A stretch of 64,000 nucleotides of DNA, taken from the NCBI GenBank assembly GCA_041675885.1, contig JBAYSY010000002.1:62001-126000 (forward strand), written 5' to 3'. The notes under the pieces were generated by a model that saw only the letters and a program-made list of their open reading frames with translations, did no database searches and was not told the origin of the DNA. The translations under genes and the position numbers were made by a program. Positions 27,209-35,354 of the stretch are shown here, piece by piece (positions within the stretch are counted from its first letter, which is position 1; each line of letters begins with the position of its first letter). Source of the stretch: JBAYSY01 sp041675885. GTDB taxonomy: Bacteria; Pseudomonadota; Alphaproteobacteria; Rhodobacterales; Rhodobacteraceae.

Positions 27209-28306
27209 ATGGACCGTCGCTCATTCCTGAGAACCTCGGCGCTTGCGGGGGGCGCCGTCGCCGCCTCGACGCTTGCGGCCCCCGCGATCGCGCAGGGGCG
27301 CGTGACCTGGCGGATGGTCACCACCTGGCCGCGCAACTTCCCCGGACTCGGCGTGGGCGCGCAACGTCTGGCCGACCGCATCACCGCCGCGACCGATGGC
27401 CAACTGACCGTGCAGCTTTATTCGGCGGGCGAACTGGTGCCGGCGTTGCAGGCGCTCGATGCGGTGATCGACCAGAGCGCGGAGATGAGCCACAGCGCCG
27501 CCTATTACTGGCAGAACAAATCCGATGGCCTGTCGTTCTTCACCGGGGTGCCCTATGGCTTCACCTCGCGCGAGCATACCGCCTGGGTGCGCTATCTGGG
27601 CGGGCAGGAGATCTGGGACGAGATCTACGACCAGTTCGGCCTTCAGGGTTTTCTTTCGGGCGATACCGGCATTCAGGCGGGCGGCTGGTTCGCCAATGAG
27701 CTGAACGGTCTGGCCGATGTGCAGGGGATGCGGTTCCGCACCCCGGGCCTCGGCGGGCAGGTCTGGCAGAAGATGGGGGTCAGCGTGACCAACCTTGCGG
27801 CGGGCGAGATCTTCGCCGCGCTTCAGGCCGGGACGCTGGACGCCACCGAATTCGTCGGGCCCTACAACGACATGGCGCTGGGTTTCCACCAGATCCTCAA
27901 GCACTACTACACCTCGTCCTTCATCGAGCCGGGGCTGGCGACGGAGCTTGTGGTGGACAAGGCCAAGTTCCAGGCGCTGCCCGAGAACATCCAGACCATC
28001 ATCAAGGATGTCTGCCAGGCGGAATACGATCAGGTCTCGTCCGACTTCGCCACGAACGACCCCCGCGCCTTGCAGGCGCTGGTGAGCGAGCATGGGGTGA
28101 TCACCCACAGCAACTTCCCCGAGGATATCCTCGAAGCCGGGGCCAATGCGGCGAAGGAAGTGATGACCGGGCTTCTCGACACCGGCGATGCGCTGACGCG
28201 GCGCACGGCGGAAAGCTTCATCGCCGCGCTCAGGATCCTGCGCACCAAGACCGAGGGCGCCGATCAGGGCTTCGTCCGCGCGCGCGAGCGTTACTTCCAC
28301 CTGTGA
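27209..28306 (+). CDS. TRAP transporter substrate-binding protein, TakP-like (DctP family)
   Basis: A 365-residue periplasmic binding protein. The N-terminus M-D-R-R-S-F-L-R-T-S-A-L-A-G-G followed by a cleavage-type A-I-A-Q-G has a twin-arginine look (Tat-type). The body has the DctP/TakP patterns T-W-R-M-V-T-T-W-P, F-S/Y-S-A-G-E-L-V-P-A-L-Q-A-L-D-A-V and G-A-L-D-A-T-E-F-V-G-P. TakP binds 2-oxo acids. There is no DctQ or DctM membrane gene in the window, so it is an orphan here. ATG 27209 has GGAGG 7 nt upstream. A terminator follows at 28335. Confidence 0.88.
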   Translation: MDRRSFLRTSALAGGAVAASTLAAPAIAQGRVTWRMVTTWPRNFPGLGVGAQRLADRITAATDGQLTVQLYSAGELVPALQALDAVIDQSAEMSHSAAYYWQNKSDGLSFFTGVPYGFTSREHTAWVRYLGGQEIWDEIYDQFGLQGFLSGDTGIQAGGWFANELNGLADVQGMRFRTPGLGGQVWQKMGVSVTNLAAGEIFAALQAGTLDATEFVGPYNDMALGFHQILKHYYTSSFIEPGLATELVVDKAKFQALPENIQTIIKDVCQAEYDQVSSDFATNDPRALQALVSEHGVITHSNFPEDILEAGANAAKEVMTGLLDTGDALTRRTAESFIAALRILRTKTEGADQGFVRARERYFHL

Positions 28307-28334
28307 TCCGCACCTTGCGGATGCCGTGATCAAG

Positions 28335-28370
28335 ACCCCCGCCGGGCCTTCCGGCGGGGGTTTTTTTATT
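28335..28370 (+). terminator. Rho-independent terminator of dctP
   Basis: ACCCCCGCCGG-GCCTT-CCGGCGGGGG followed by seven T (28361-28367). A textbook 10-bp terminator 28 nt after the dctP stop. The T run is on the plus strand only. Confidence 0.9.
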
Positions 28371-28379
28371 GGTGATGGG

Positions 28380-29822
28380 TCAGATCACCTCGATCCAGCT
28401 TTCCAAGACCTCCTGCGCCGTGCCCGCGTGGCCGACAAGGGTAATCGAGCTTGGGCCGAAATCCAGCACCAGATCGTTGCCGACGTCCTGTGCGCCGGTG
28501 AAGCGGTTGTCCATCGGCCCTGCGCCGATGTGCAGCATGTCGCCCTGTGCGGCGTTGAAGTCCGTCACCAGGTCATGGCCGAAGATGCCGCGGAACACGA
28601 AGACATCCGCCCCGATCCCGCCGGTGAGCGCATCATTCCCCGCCCCGCCGTCAAGCGTGTCATTGCCCGGTCCGCCGAAGATCAGGTCATTGCCCGCGCC
28701 GCCCTCGATCAAATCGCTTCCGTTGCCGCCGCGCAGGGTGTCGTTGCCCGGTCCGCCGAAGATCCGGTCGTTGCCCGCGCCGCCCTCGATCGAATCGTTT
28801 CCGCCGCCGCCGCGCAATGTGTCGTTGCCCGGTCCGCCGAAGATGCGGTCGTTGCCCGCGCCGCCCTCGATCGAATCGTTTCCGCCGCCGCCGCGCAATG
28901 TGTCGCTGCCCGCCCCGCCGAAGATCCGGTCGTTGCCCGCGCCGCCCTCGATCAAATCGTTTCCGTCGCCGCCGCGCAGGGTGTCGTTGCCCGGTCCGCC
29001 GAAGATCCGGTCGTTGCCCGCGCCGCCGTCGATCGAATCGTTTCCGTCGCCGCCGCGCAATGTGTCGTTGCCCGGCCCGCCGAAGATCAGGTCGTTGCCT
29101 GTGCCGCCCTCGATCGAATCGTTTCCGCCGCCGCCGCGCAACTCGTCGGCGCCCGGCCCGCCCAGCAGGGTGTCATTCCCGTCGCCGCCGATCAGCGTGT
29201 CGTTCCCGGCAAATCCCCGGATCAGATCGTCGCCGCCGAGGCCCTGGATCAGGTCGTCGCCCGGCGTGCCGTCAAGGATGTCATTGCCGTCCGTGCCGAT
29301 GATCGGGCCGCCGGGGTCCGGCTGGGTTGAATCCGTCAGGCTGGCGAAACTGCTGAACGGGATATCCCGGTTCGGGCCGAATGGATTGTTGTTCGGAACC
29401 TCATTCAGGCCGCCATGGCTTTCGACTTCGAGAAGGAAATCCCTGAACGCGGTCGTTGAGGTGAGAGTCGGCAGCGGCGTGCCGCCCATCTGGAAATAAT
29501 ACTCGATGTCGGTGGACCCTGCGCTTGCGGCTGCATCCCAGACCAGCAGCATTTGTGCCGTCCCGCCCGACCATCTGATCTGGGTGATCTCGACCCAAAG
29601 ACTATCGAGATCGTGCGTGCTGCCGTTCAGCCGGATGGCTTCGATCAGGGTGTCGGATTCGATATAATACTCATCCGGCCAGTTGGAAGGATCGTAGTGA
29701 TAGTTGATCGTAGCCGACGGGCTGGTGAGTTGCAGCGTCGCGGTATTGCTGAACTGGTTTACCACGCCGGTATCCCAGTTGATCTCGGCCCGATAGCCGG
29801 TGAACGTATAGGTTGTAGACAA
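28380..29822 (-). CDS. RTX (hemolysin-type) calcium-binding repeat protein
   Basis: A 480-residue probably secreted protein. The N-terminal 160 residues are beta-rich and unrecognised (S-T-T-Y-T-F-T-G-Y-R-A-E-I-N-W-D-T-G). Then come about 28 RTX nonapeptides of the type G-G-x-G-N-D-x-L/I-x (about 175-425), which fold as a calcium-bound beta-roll, and a C-terminal segment typical of type I secretion (A-D-V-F-V-F-R...D-L-V-T-D-F). The DNA has six 81-bp repeats. The start is a TTG at 29822 with AAAGGA about 7 nt upstream. No type I exporter is nearby. The role is unknown. Confidence 0.88.
   Translation of the reverse strand: MSTTYTFTGYRAEINWDTGVVNQFSNTATLQLTSPSATINYHYDPSNWPDEYYIESDTLIEAIRLNGSTHDLDSLWVEITQIRWSGGTAQMLLVWDAAASAGSTDIEYYFQMGGTPLPTLTSTTAFRDFLLEVESHGGLNEVPNNNPFGPNRDIPFSSFASLTDSTQPDPGGPIIGTDGNDILDGTPGDDLIQGLGGDDLIRGFAGNDTLIGGDGNDTLLGGPGADELRGGGGNDSIEGGTGNDLIFGGPGNDTLRGGDGNDSIDGGAGNDRIFGGPGNDTLRGGDGNDLIEGGAGNDRIFGGAGSDTLRGGGGNDSIEGGAGNDRIFGGPGNDTLRGGGGNDSIEGGAGNDRIFGGPGNDTLRGGNGSDLIEGGAGNDLIFGGPGNDTLDGGAGNDALTGGIGADVFVFRGIFGHDLVTDFNAAQGDMLHIGAGPMDNRFTGAQDVGNDLVLDFGPSSITLVGHAGTAQEVLESWIEVI
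28660..29145 (-). repeat. Six tandem 81-bp units in the RTX gene
   Basis: The unit boundary (TCGTTGCCCGG or close variant) recurs at 28660, 28741, 28822, 28903, 28984 and 29065, exactly 81 bp apart. Each unit encodes three nonapeptides (27 residues). The near-identity of units points to recent unit duplication or gene conversion rather than very old repeats. Confidence 0.9.
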
Positions 29823-30033
29823 TTTGCGATCCTTTCGCGAACGAATTACCTGTGCAGAGATTCATCCACAAAACATGTATCGGACAAAGCAATGCTTTCC
29901 CCTGCGGAAGTCTTCAGGGGAAGTTTTTCGCAACTGCGACTTTCGGGCCACGCACCGCGCCTGTGTTGCCGTGCCACGTTCCGGCAGGCGCCAGCCCCTT
30001 GCGGCGTGGTGATGTTGCGCGGATCCGCTGCCC
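29823..30033. other. Intergenic region RTX / gph
   Basis: About 210 bases with noticeably lower GC near 29830-29930 than the surroundings. It holds the RTX ribosome site (AAAGGA on the minus strand) and a hairpin CCCCTG...CAGGGG followed by AAGTTTTT near 29898-29925. No gene is supported. Confidence 0.45.
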
Positions 30034-30690
30034 TCAGCCCCTTCCGGCCAGCAATCCGGGGATCAGGCCGGGCAGGTCGGCGAAATCCGCGAAGGCCGCG
30101 TCATGGGCCAGCGCCGCGACCGGGGACTTGCGGTAGCCGCCGGTGAACAGCGCGAAGGGGAAGGCGGCGGCCCCGGCGGCTTCGGCGTCGATCTCGCTGT
30201 CGCCGACATAGGCCACCGGCCCGCCGCCCATCAGCCGCGCGGCATGAAAGAGCGGCGCCGGGTCGGGCTTTTTCCGGGGCAGGCTGTCGCCGCCCACCAC
30301 CACCGGGAAATATCCGTCAAGCCCCAGCAGGCGCAGGATGTCCCGCGCCGGGGCTTCGGGCTTGTTGGTGCAGATGCCGAGCCGGTGTCCGGCGTCGCGC
30401 AGCGTTTCCAGCATCTGCGGCACCCCCGGATAGGGGCGGGTGAGGGTGGCCGCGTCGGCCTCGTAATGGCGCAGGAAATTCGCGACCAGTTCACCGTGCG
30501 GCCGGGCCAGCCCGCGCGCGGCGATGATGCGTTCGACCAGCACCGGCACGCCGTTGCCGACGAATGAGATCGTGGTGGCAAGGTCGATCGGTGCGGCGCC
30601 TTCGTCGGCCAGCATCCGGTTGGCGGCGGCGCGCAGGTCGGGGGCGCTGTCGACCAGCGTCCCGTCGAGATCGAAAAGCACCATGGTCAT
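30034..30690 (-). CDS. gph: Phosphoglycolate phosphatase (HAD family)
   Basis: A 218-residue HAD hydrolase that dephosphorylates 2-phosphoglycolate. Motif I is F-D-L-D-G-T-L-V-D-S with the nucleophile aspartate, motif II is the T-N-K-P in I-C-T-N-K-P-E-A-P-A, motif III lysine is in R-K-K-P-D-P, and motif IV is Y-V-G-D-S-E-I-D. The cap domain (about 15-80) fits the Gph type. The ATG at 30690 is followed by a second at 30684; both fit. It overlaps no gene but lies 16 nt from the next one, which reads the same way. Confidence 0.88.
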   Translation of the reverse strand: MTMVLFDLDGTLVDSAPDLRAAANRMLADEGAAPIDLATTISFVGNGVPVLVERIIAARGLARPHGELVANFLRHYEADAATLTRPYPGVPQMLETLRDAGHRLGICTNKPEAPARDILRLLGLDGYFPVVVGGDSLPRKKPDPAPLFHAARLMGGGPVAYVGDSEIDAEAAGAAAFPFALFTGGYRKSPVAALAHDAAFADFADLPGLIPGLLAGRG

Positions 30691-30706
30691 GGCGCGGGAT
30701 TCGGGA

Positions 30707-31711
30707 TCATCGGTCGAACTCCATTTCCGTGAAGACGTTGACCGCGTTCTGCGCCGCGAGCACCCCGAACAGGTCGAGCCGCGCCCAGGGCGACTGGTCG
30801 ATTTCGCGTGCCCCCTCGGCATCGCCGCCCGCGTCGATATGTTCGCCCACCCGGTCGCGCAGCCAGGCCAGGTAGTCGCGGCTGTAGCGGCGCACCTGCG
30901 CCATGCTGGCCGGGTGGCCGTGGGCCGGGATCACCCATGTGGCGCCCAGCGGTTCGAACTCGGCGTCCCAGGTCTCGATCCAGCAGGCGGTGCAGGTGCC
31001 GGGCGCGACCTCGGGCAGGCGTTCGTGCAGCGCGATGCCGCCGGCGATCACCAGCCCGATCTCGGGCAGCCAGACCTGCACGTCGCCGGCTGCGCGGGCC
31101 GGGCCGAGGTTGACGATCTCGATATGGAAATCGCCCATCACCATGTCGATCCGGTCGGTGAAGGTCTCGGTCGGCGGCAGCGGGAAGGTGCCGCCCGCGG
31201 CCTCGCCGGTCACGGCGGCCATGGCCTCGGTCAGCCCGGTCTTGTGCAGGTCGAACGTATAGGCCGCGTCGGAATGCGCCAGAACCGGCACACCCTGCGC
31301 GATCCAGTAGCTGTTGCCGAGCATCGCCGCCGCGTCGGCCCCGGTGTTGATCACCATCCGCACCGGCTGGTCGGTGCGGGCGCGGATTTCGTCATGTAGG
31401 GCCTCGGCCAGGATATAGGCCGCGCCCGCGTTCACGACCACCACCCCGTCGCCGGTGATGATGAACGACAGGTTGAGCACATGGCCCCCGTTTCCGGGCG
31501 TGGGCCGGTCGGTGGCGCCGACCGAGGTCCAGACCCCGGGGAACAGCTCGACCGGCTTGTTGTAAAGCGGCGAGCCCGGATACTTGTCGGCGATGCCTTC
31601 GGTGGCGGCGGCGGGCAGGGGGGCGAAAAGCGCGGGCAGCAGCGCGGCGCGCACGGTCCCGCGGGGGCCGCGTCGGGGCATCTGCGACCCTGTGCGCCGG
31701 ATCAGCGGCAC
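30707..31711 (-). CDS. Metallo-beta-lactamase-fold protein with a lost metal motif (exported)
   Basis: A 334-residue protein with an N-terminal basic stretch and hydrophobic signal-like segment (A-L-L-P-A-L-F-A-P-L-P-A-A-A). The fold is clear (N-L-S-F-I-I-T-G-D-G-V-V-V-V-N-A-G, then the helical L-A-E-A-L-H-D-E-I). In place of T-H-x-H-x-D-H it has T-G-A-D-A-A-A-M-L-G-N, and A-G-D is A-G-G. So the usual zinc ligands are gone, though I-P-A-H-G-H remains. I recall a related subfamily with a similar loss. The GTG at 31711 has AAGGAG 8 nt upstream. It is likely in one unit with gph (16 nt gap). Confidence 0.78.
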   Translation of the reverse strand: MPLIRRTGSQMPRRGPRGTVRAALLPALFAPLPAAATEGIADKYPGSPLYNKPVELFPGVWTSVGATDRPTPGNGGHVLNLSFIITGDGVVVVNAGAAYILAEALHDEIRARTDQPVRMVINTGADAAAMLGNSYWIAQGVPVLAHSDAAYTFDLHKTGLTEAMAAVTGEAAGGTFPLPPTETFTDRIDMVMGDFHIEIVNLGPARAAGDVQVWLPEIGLVIAGGIALHERLPEVAPGTCTACWIETWDAEFEPLGATWVIPAHGHPASMAQVRRYSRDYLAWLRDRVGEHIDAGGDAEGAREIDQSPWARLDLFGVLAAQNAVNVFTEMEFDR

Positions 31712-31802
31712 GTCATGTTCTCCTTCATGTTCCCTGCCGGGGTGGCGGTCCGTTGCCGAATATGTCGGCAATGGCGGCGGTGGGCAAGCTTTGGCGCGCG
31801 TC

Positions 31803-32489
31803 TCAGCGCGCGGCTTCGGCGGCGGTGCGGATCGCGCGGATATTCGCCCCGTAGGGGCCGGGGGCGCCTGCCGATCCGCCCGAGAACACCGCCGAGCCCG
31901 CGACCAGCACATCCGCCCCCGCAGCGGCGACGAGGGGCGCGGTCCCGACCGTGACGCCGCCGTCGATCTCGACATGCACCGGGCGGTCGCCGATCATGGC
32001 GCGCAGGTCGCGGATCTTGGCGGTCATGTCGATGAACTTCTGCCCGCCGAAGCCGGGGTTCACCGTCATCACGCAGACCAGATCCACCATGTCCAGCAGC
32101 CCCTCGACCGCGCTTGCGGGCGTGCCGGGGTTGAGCGCGACCCCGGGCCGGACCCCCGCCGCGCGGATCGCCTGCAAGGTGCGGTGGATATGCGGCCCGG
32201 CCTCGACATGGGCGGTCAGGATGTCGGCCCCGGCCTGTGCGAAGGCGTCGATATAGGGATCGACCGGCGCGATCATCAGATGCACGTCCATCGTGCCCCT
32301 GATATGCGGCCGGATCGCGGCGCACATCTGCGGGCCGAAGGTGATGTTGGGCACGAAATGCCCGTCCATCACATCGACATGGATCCAGTCGGCGCCCTGG
32401 TCCTCGGCCGCGCGGCATTCGGCGCCGAAATCGGCGAAATCGGCGGCGAGGATCGAGGGGGCGATGCGGATCGGGCGGGCGAGGCTCAT
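31803..32489 (-). CDS. rpe: Ribulose-phosphate 3-epimerase
   Basis: A 228-residue TIM-barrel enzyme that interconverts ribulose-5-phosphate and xylulose-5-phosphate in the pentose phosphate and Calvin pathways. It shows A-P-S-I-L-A-A-D-F, the metal ligands in H-V-D-V-M-D-G-H-F-V-P and H-L-M-I, M-T-V-N-P-G-F-G-G-Q, and the phosphate loop G-G-V-T and A-G-S-A-V-F. The length is typical. It is followed (minus direction) by the MBL-fold gene after 91 nt. Confidence 0.96.
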   Translation of the reverse strand: MSLARPIRIAPSILAADFADFGAECRAAEDQGADWIHVDVMDGHFVPNITFGPQMCAAIRPHIRGTMDVHLMIAPVDPYIDAFAQAGADILTAHVEAGPHIHRTLQAIRAAGVRPGVALNPGTPASAVEGLLDMVDLVCVMTVNPGFGGQKFIDMTAKIRDLRAMIGDRPVHVEIDGGVTVGTAPLVAAAGADVLVAGSAVFSGGSAGAPGPYGANIRAIRTAAEAAR

Positions 32490-32600
32490 GACGGTCTCCG
32501 TGGTGGCGGGCCGGGGGCGGGCGAGGGCTTCCTGCCACGAAGCGGCGGCGGCGTCCAGCGGCGAGGGGCAGGGGGGCGTGGGGTGCGCTTCAGCGCACCC

Positions 32601-32768
32601 CCTTGCCCGGAACAGCCGCGTCAGCGGCCCGGGCAGCGGCCGACCGCCCGCACGGGCGGCCGCTCCTGCAACGTTGCCGCAGGCATAGAGGCCGGGGTAT
32701 TCGGCACCATAAACTGCCAGAACAACACCGTTGCAGCGGCCCCCCGCAGTCGGCCGCTGCCCTTTGTG
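32601..32768 (-). repeat. F1 dispersed palindromic repeat, copy C
   Basis: Read on the minus strand, box 1 (AAAGGGCAGCGGCCGACTGC...GGCCGCTGC) lies at about 32768-32733, core CTGGCAGTTTATGGTGCCG at about 32720-32702, box 3 with its palindrome at about 32676-32634, and tail hairpins to 32601. It begins about 80 nt after the stop of the 32851-33255 gene, in the same orientation, and precedes rpe. Confidence 0.85.
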
Positions 32769-32850
32769 GTGACCGCGGATCAGCCGGGGGGATCGGAGGC
32801 GGAACCCGAACCGCCCCGCGACCGGGGCCGGAAGGCGCCAGCGGGGGCCG

Positions 32851-33255
32851 CTACTCCTCCCGCGCCAGCCGCTCGGCCTTCTTGCGCACCAGCACCGTGC
32901 GCAGGTCGTGCATGGCCAGCAGGAGCGCGTCGGTCACCTGTTCCAGCTGCTCGTCGCCCGCCCGCGACTGCACCCATTGCGCGGTCAGGTTGAGGTAATC
33001 GACCGCCCGCAGGATATCGTCGATGTCGCGCCGCGCCAGCACCTCCTGCCGCCCGGCGATCCAGTCCGAGATCGCGGCCATGTCGGCCTCGGCCAGCACC
33101 CGGTCGCCATGGGGTTTCACCTCGCCGTTGCGGATGTTGATCGCGGCGATCTGGTCCATCTCGATCCGGCGCTGGCGGTTTTCCGTATCGACCCGGAACA
33201 CCGTGGCGCCGTTCTCGCGAACGCGGAAATAGTAGTCGGGCAGGTCGGCGCCCAT
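32851..33255 (-). CDS. Conserved protein of unknown function
   Basis: A 134-residue soluble protein with an N-terminal beta segment (Y-Y-F-R-V-R-E-N-G-A-T-V-F-R-V-D) and a charged helical remainder (D-D-I-L-R-A-V-D-Y-L-N-L-T-A-Q-W-V-Q-S). The last third is lysine and arginine rich. I do not recognise the family; it looks like a conserved Rhodobacteraceae protein. The ATG at 33255 has GGGGGA about 5 nt upstream. It lies 21 nt downstream (minus direction) of the aminotransferase gene start side, so likely in one unit with it. Confidence 0.65.
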   Translation of the reverse strand: MGADLPDYYFRVRENGATVFRVDTENRQRRIEMDQIAAINIRNGEVKPHGDRVLAEADMAAISDWIAGRQEVLARRDIDDILRAVDYLNLTAQWVQSRAGDEQLEQVTDALLLAMHDLRTVLVRKKAERLAREE

Positions 33256-33276
33256 GATTCCCCCATGATCCCGCCG

Positions 33277-34479
33277 TCAGGTCAGGCCGCGGCAAAAGCC
33301 CTGGATGCGCTTGCAGGCCTCTTCCAGCGCGGCGTCCGAGGTAGCGTAGCTGACCCGGAAGGCGGGCGAAAGGCCGAAGGCGGCGCCGAACACCACCGCG
33401 ACCCCGGTTTCCTCCAGGAGCGCGGTGGCGAAAGCCTCGTCGTCCACGATCCTCGCGCCCCCGGCCGAGGTCTTGCCGATGCAGCCGGCGATGGAGGGAT
33501 AGACGTAGAACGCGCCTTCCGGCACCGGGCAGGTGATGCCGGGGGCCTCGTTCAGCATCGAGACCACCAGATCGCGGCGGCGCTGGAACGCGGCCCGGCT
33601 TTCGGCGATGTAGTCCTGCGGGCCGTTCAGCGCCTCGACCGCCGCCCATTGGCTGATCGAACAGGGGTTCGAGGTCGATTGCGACTGCACCTTGCCGATG
33701 GCCTTGATCAGCGCCTCGGGCCCGGCGGCATAGCCGATCCGCCAGCCGGTCATGGCATAGGCTTTCGACACGCCGTTGCAGGTCAGCGTCCGGTCGTAAA
33801 GGCCGGGTTCCACCTGTGCGGGGGTGACGAACTCGAACCCGTCGAACACCAGATGTTCATACATGTCGTCGGTCATCACCCAGACATGGGGATGGCGCAT
33901 CAGCACGTCGGTCAGCGCCTTCAGCTCCTCGCGCGAATAGCCCGCGCCGGTCGGGTTCGAGGGCGAGTTGAAGATGAACCACTTGGTCTTCGGGGTGATC
34001 GCCGCCTCAAGCTGGTCCGGCATCAGCTTGAAGCCGGTCTGGAACGGACATTCCACCACCACCGGCGTGCCGCCCGCCAGCAGCACCATGTCGGGGTAGC
34101 TGACCCAGTAGGGCGCGGGGACGATCACCTCGTCGCCCGGGTTGAGCGTCGCCATCAGCGCGTTGTAGAGCACCTGCTTGCCGCCCGAGCCCACCGTGAC
34201 CTGCGACGGCCTGTAGTCCAGCCCGTTCTCGCGGGCGAACTTGGCGCAGATCGCGGCCTTGAGTTCGGGGATGCCGTCAACCGCGGTATATTTGGTCCGG
34301 CCCTCGTCGATGGCGCGTTTCGCGGCTTCGCGGATGTTCAGCGGCGTGTCGAAATCGGGCTCTCCGGCGCCGAGGCCGATGATGTCGCGGCCCGCCGCCG
34401 CCAGTTCGCGCGCCTTGTTGGTGACCGCGATGGTGGGCGAGGGTTTCACACGGTCGAGCGTGGCGGAGAGGAAGGACAT
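33277..34479 (-). CDS. Aspartate/tyrosine/aromatic aminotransferase, class I (AspC type)
   Basis: A 400-residue PLP enzyme that exchanges amino groups between aspartate and 2-oxoglutarate. It begins M-S-F-L-S-A-T-L-D-R-V-K-P-S-P-T-I-A-V, has G-A-G-E-P-D-F-D-T-P, N-S-P-S-N-P-T-G and the PLP lysine in G-V-S-K-A-Y-A-M-T-G-W-R-I-G-Y. Subgroup Ib (thermophile/alphaproteobacterial type) by the look of these motifs. The ATG at 34479 has GAGGTCCGCC upstream and gives the normal length; an earlier in-frame start adds poor sequence. Confidence 0.93.
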   Translation of the reverse strand: MSFLSATLDRVKPSPTIAVTNKARELAAAGRDIIGLGAGEPDFDTPLNIREAAKRAIDEGRTKYTAVDGIPELKAAICAKFARENGLDYRPSQVTVGSGGKQVLYNALMATLNPGDEVIVPAPYWVSYPDMVLLAGGTPVVVECPFQTGFKLMPDQLEAAITPKTKWFIFNSPSNPTGAGYSREELKALTDVLMRHPHVWVMTDDMYEHLVFDGFEFVTPAQVEPGLYDRTLTCNGVSKAYAMTGWRIGYAAGPEALIKAIGKVQSQSTSNPCSISQWAAVEALNGPQDYIAESRAAFQRRRDLVVSMLNEAPGITCPVPEGAFYVYPSIAGCIGKTSAGGARIVDDEAFATALLEETGVAVVFGAAFGLSPAFRVSYATSDAALEEACKRIQGFCRGLT

Positions 34480-34618
34480 GGCGGACCTCGGTTTGAACTT
34501 GCGGGCAGCCTGTCTTAGGGGGTTTCGGCCTCCGTTGGAACGGCGGATATGCTTCAGGCTGTTGTTTTTCCGCAATTTCGAAGGCGGTGTCTGTTGGCCG
34601 TGTTGGCAGGGCCATCGG

Positions 34619-34815
34619 GAGCGCCACCTTTGCCCGGAACACCCGGCCCGGAATCAAGGCGCGCCAGCGCCGCCGGGCAGCGGCCGACCGCCCGTACGGG
34701 CGGCCGCTATTGCGACGTTGTAGCATGTGCTGAGCGAGGGGTATTCGGCCACCATAAACTGCCAGGCCACAGAGGGCAGCGGCCACCCGCGGTCGGCCGC
34801 TGCCCTCTGTGGCAA
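34619..34815 (-). repeat. F1 dispersed palindromic repeat, copy D (with long perfect hairpin)
   Basis: Minus-strand orientation. Box 1 is extended to a perfect 18-bp inverted repeat with a 10-nt loop (34767-34812, CCACAGAGGGCAGCGGCC on both strands). The core is at about 34764-34738, with one extra base; box 3 palindrome at about 34710-34675; tail to 34619. Unlike the others it lies between divergent genes (aminotransferase and XRE), so it does not follow a stop codon. Confidence 0.85.
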
Positions 34816-34945
34816 TAGATTGGCTCATGACAGCCAATACGCGACACAGACGTCGCCGTCTTGCAGCGAAAACACTGTCCAACTCTTGCTGAAATTGTTT
34901 TAGGGTGCCGCCCGCAAGCGTAAGCCACAACGAAAGGGGGGCGAG

Positions 34946-35341
34946 ATGCCTGAAGAAAACGAAACAGGCTGGTATAGCGACGCGGCCGCCACATTCGGCG
35001 ACCGCGTGGCCGGGGCGCGCGAGGCGGTGGGCATGACCCAGGCCGACCTGTCGCGCAGGCTCGGCGTGAAACTGACCACCGTGCGCGCCTGGGAAGACGA
35101 CGTGGGAGAGCCGCGCGCGAACAAGTTGCAGATGATGGCCGGGGTGCTGGGGGTGTCGATCCGCTGGATGCTGACCGGCGAGGGCGAGGGGCCGGACGGG
35201 CCCGACGCACAGGCGGTGCCGCCCGATCTGCGCGCCGCGCTGGGTGAGCTGCGGCAGTTGTCGGCCGAGGCCGGGCGGCTTTCGGACCGGATCGCCCGGG
35301 CCGAGAAGCGCCTGCGACGGACGCTGGAACCACAGGTATGA
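34946..35341 (+). CDS. XRE-family HTH transcriptional regulator
   Basis: A 131-residue protein. The helix-turn-helix (about 20-75) reads G-D-R-V-A-G-A-R-E-A-V-G-M-T-Q-A-D-L-S-R-R-L-G-V-K-L-T-T-V-R-A-W-E-D, typical of the Cro/C1 type. The C-terminal 50 residues are helical and charged, likely for dimerisation. ATG 34946 has AGGGGGG upstream. Targets are unknown; it stands 13 nt before sdhE. Confidence 0.88.
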   Translation: MPEENETGWYSDAAATFGDRVAGAREAVGMTQADLSRRLGVKLTTVRAWEDDVGEPRANKLQMMAGVLGVSIRWMLTGEGEGPDGPDAQAVPPDLRAALGELRQLSAEAGRLSDRIARAEKRLRRTLEPQV

Positions 35342-35354
35342 ACGGGATTCGGGC

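Noticed and set aside
28660..29145. Possible CRISPR array
   Set aside because: Repeats are contiguous 81-bp coding units of an RTX gene with no spacers and no cas genes nearby.
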